Below are positions 14,265 to 15,324 of a stretch of 15,324 bases of DNA, in pieces. Source of the DNA: Candidatus Equimonas enterica (GTDB taxonomy: Bacteria > Bacteroidota > Bacteroidia > Bacteroidales > Bacteroidaceae); the NCBI GenBank assembly GCA_018066225.1, contig JAGHRU010000162.1:1-15324 (forward strand), written 5' to 3'. The position numbers and the translations under genes were made by a program. Numbering within the stretch: position 1 is the stretch's first letter; every line of letters starts with the position of its first letter. The notes under the pieces were generated by a model that saw nothing but the letters and a program-made list of their open reading frames with translations, was not told the origin of the DNA and made no database searches.

Positions 14265-14872
14265 TGGTGAAATTCTAATTTCTCCTCGACCTGTATGCCC
14301 AGTATGCGCTGCACCAGACGCTCCACCACAGGGATGGAGTCGGCCTCGCTCAACCCCTCGCCAAGGCGGTCGTACATATAGGCGATTTCGATGCCTTTGA
14401 CGGCATAGTGGAGCAGGTCGGCAAGCAGATTGACATTATCGACCTGAAATTTGCCCTGCGCAATACCCTCTTGGAGGACGCGGCGCAGGATGTGACGCTC
14501 CTCTATGTCGAAAGCCTTGCGCACGCGCTCCACGTTGTTGATGTCGTGGAAGAACTTGGCACGAAGGCTGCCGTTGCGCGCCACTGTCTCCTTGATGAGG
14601 TTGAGGTGCGTGTAGATGAGCATGATAATCTTGCGGTCGGGAGCAACCGTCGTTTGGGCGACTTCGTCCATTTTCTCCGAGAGACGTTCGAGCTCGGAGG
14701 CGATGACGGCGGAGTAGATTTCGTCCTTGTTGCGAAAGTAGGTGTAGAGCGTGCGACGACCTTTGCCCGAGAGCAAGGCTATGTCGTTCATCGTCGTCTC
14801 TTCCAGGCCTTTGAGGGCGAAGAGCTCGCGGGCCACATCGACTAACTTTTGGCGGGTTTTGGCGATAGACAT
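14261..14872 (-). CDS. TetR/AcrR-family transcriptional regulator
   Basis: 203-residue DNA-binding regulator. The N-terminal TetR helix-turn-helix spans about 7-53: RQKLVDVARELFALKGLEETTMNDIA, then the recognition helix GKGRRTLYTYFRNKDEIYSAVI. The C-terminal ligand/dimer domain is helical and has no recognisable subfamily signature, so the inducer is unknown. The ATG at 14872 was chosen because it begins the conserved helix and lies after the promoter; an in-frame ATG at 14947 coincides with the expected transcription start and adds a Cys-rich stretch unlike the family. It lies upstream of fabG on the same strand (198-base gap) and diverges from a hydrolase gene, so fabG, itself and the hydrolase are the natural candidate targets. 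Confidence 0.92.
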   Translation of the reverse strand: MSIAKTRQKLVDVARELFALKGLEETTMNDIALLSGKGRRTLYTYFRNKDEIYSAVIASELERLSEKMDEVAQTTVAPDRKIIMLIYTHLNLIKETVARNGSLRAKFFHDINNVERVRKAFDIEERHILRRVLQEGIAQGKFQVDNVNLLADLLHYAVKGIEIAYMYDRLGEGLSEADSIPVVERLVQRILGIQVEEKLEFHQ

Positions 14873-14953
14873 ATTCTTGGCGAGTGTTTGGACTTGCGTT
14901 GCACAGTCGTCACGGTGTGTGCGGCACAGGGTGCATGACGTGTGCAATTCAAG

Positions 14954-14985
14954 GCAAAGTTACGCTTTTTTTCGCTTACGGGCAA
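14954..14985 (-). promoter_or_regulatory. Promoter of the tetR-type gene
   Basis: On the minus strand TTG (14985-14983), a 20-base spacer and TAACTTTGC (14962-14954) match the Bacteroidetes promoter. The predicted leader before the 14872 start codon is roughly 75 bases. Confidence 0.8.
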
Positions 14986-15035
14986 GGGCAGTCGCCGATT
15001 TTTTGCCCGCGTGGAGCGAAAAGGAGGGTGAGGGG

Positions 15036-15067
15036 TTGGTTATGTGAGGTTTTCCTTGTACTTTTGC
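15036..15067 (+). promoter_or_regulatory. Promoter of the YqiA-like hydrolase gene
   Basis: TTG at 15036-15038, a 20-base spacer and TACTTTTGC at 15059-15067 fit the Bacteroidetes consensus. The ATG follows only 4 bases after the box, so the transcript would begin at or just inside the start codon. A nearly leaderless message is implied, or a later start codon is used. Confidence 0.7.
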
Positions 15068-15071
15068 ACCT

Positions 15072-15324
15072 ATGTACCACATACTTTATCTTCATGGCCT
15101 CGGCAGTGCAGGCTCTACGGGCACTGCCCACCACCTGCGACAGCAGTTGTATGCCGACGGCTTCCGTGTCAGCAGTCCCGACTTGCCCGTGTCGCCCACA
15201 GCCGCTGTGGCTTTCATTCGCGACTTTGTAGCCGCAGAGTGTCCTGACTTGGTCGTTGGCACTTCTCTCGGCGGCTGCTATGCCGAGCAACTCCACGGTC
15301 AGCGGCGCATTATGGTCAATCCTT
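15072..15324 (+). CDS. YqiA/YcfP-like alpha/beta hydrolase (5' part, cut by window end)
   Basis: The first 84 codons of an alpha/beta-fold hydrolase that continues beyond the window. It opens with the strand and oxyanion-hole region MYHILYLHGLGSAGS, as in YqiA-type esterases. Next come a conserved SSPDLPVSP segment and the nucleophile elbow VVGTSLGGCYAEQL with Ser65 as the expected nucleophile, then MVNP, matching the VVNP that follows in YqiA. The Asp/His of the triad lie outside the window. Its substrate is unknown; the family is linked to small ester hydrolysis. It diverges from the tetR-type gene, and both promoters lie within 114 bases, so shared control is possible. Confidence 0.82.
   Translation, partial: MYHILYLHGLGSAGSTGTAHHLRQQLYADGFRVSSPDLPVSPTAAVAFIRDFVAAECPDLVVGTSLGGCYAEQLHGQRRIMVNP

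Overview
The window looks like chromosomal DNA of a Bacteroidales bacterium, probably near Prevotellaceae (family placement is inferred). The signs are a SusC/SusD outer-membrane pair, a BspA-type leucine-rich-repeat protein, short lipoproteins of the Bacteroidetes kind, and several promoters of the Bacteroidetes primary-sigma form (TTG or TTTG, about 19-20 bases, then TAnnTTTG). Shine-Dalgarno sequences are not evident. Base composition is moderately GC-rich.

Layout. Positions 58-5426 (+) hold a SusC-like TonB-dependent transporter and its SusD-like lipoprotein, closed by a strong intrinsic terminator. No glycoside hydrolase, protease or sigma/anti-sigma gene is visible beside them, so the substrate is unknown. 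Positions 5624-7443 (-) hold a flippase-like membrane protein followed by rsmA (16S rRNA dimethyltransferase). Diverging from these, 7573-9975 (+) holds a family 2 glycosyltransferase and the M20 dipeptidase pepD. Next, 10106-11593 (+) encodes an exported protein with thirteen 23-residue leucine-rich repeats. A 492-base non-coding stretch follows, ending in a promoter for a 56-residue lipoprotein (12086-12256 +). A tRNA-Pro(CGG) with its own promoter and terminator lies at 12448-12520 (-). Positions 12622-14872 (-) hold a tetR-type regulator, fabG and an RluA-family pseudouridine synthase. Diverging from tetR, the start of a YqiA-like alpha/beta hydrolase runs off the right edge.

The genes are mostly housekeeping or envelope functions. 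The unexplained structure is between them. A 22-base periodic repeat (GTCTGCCCAnATCGTTT core) occurs in two gaps 6 kb apart, in opposite orientations. In each it follows a gene 3' end and a 17-bp hairpin. A second structure is a 188-base segment with imperfect 21-base terminal inverted repeats between tetR and fabG. It resembles a small non-autonomous element, and its ends overlap the tetR stop codon and a fabG promoter box. No complete new defence, CRISPR or mobile system is visible.
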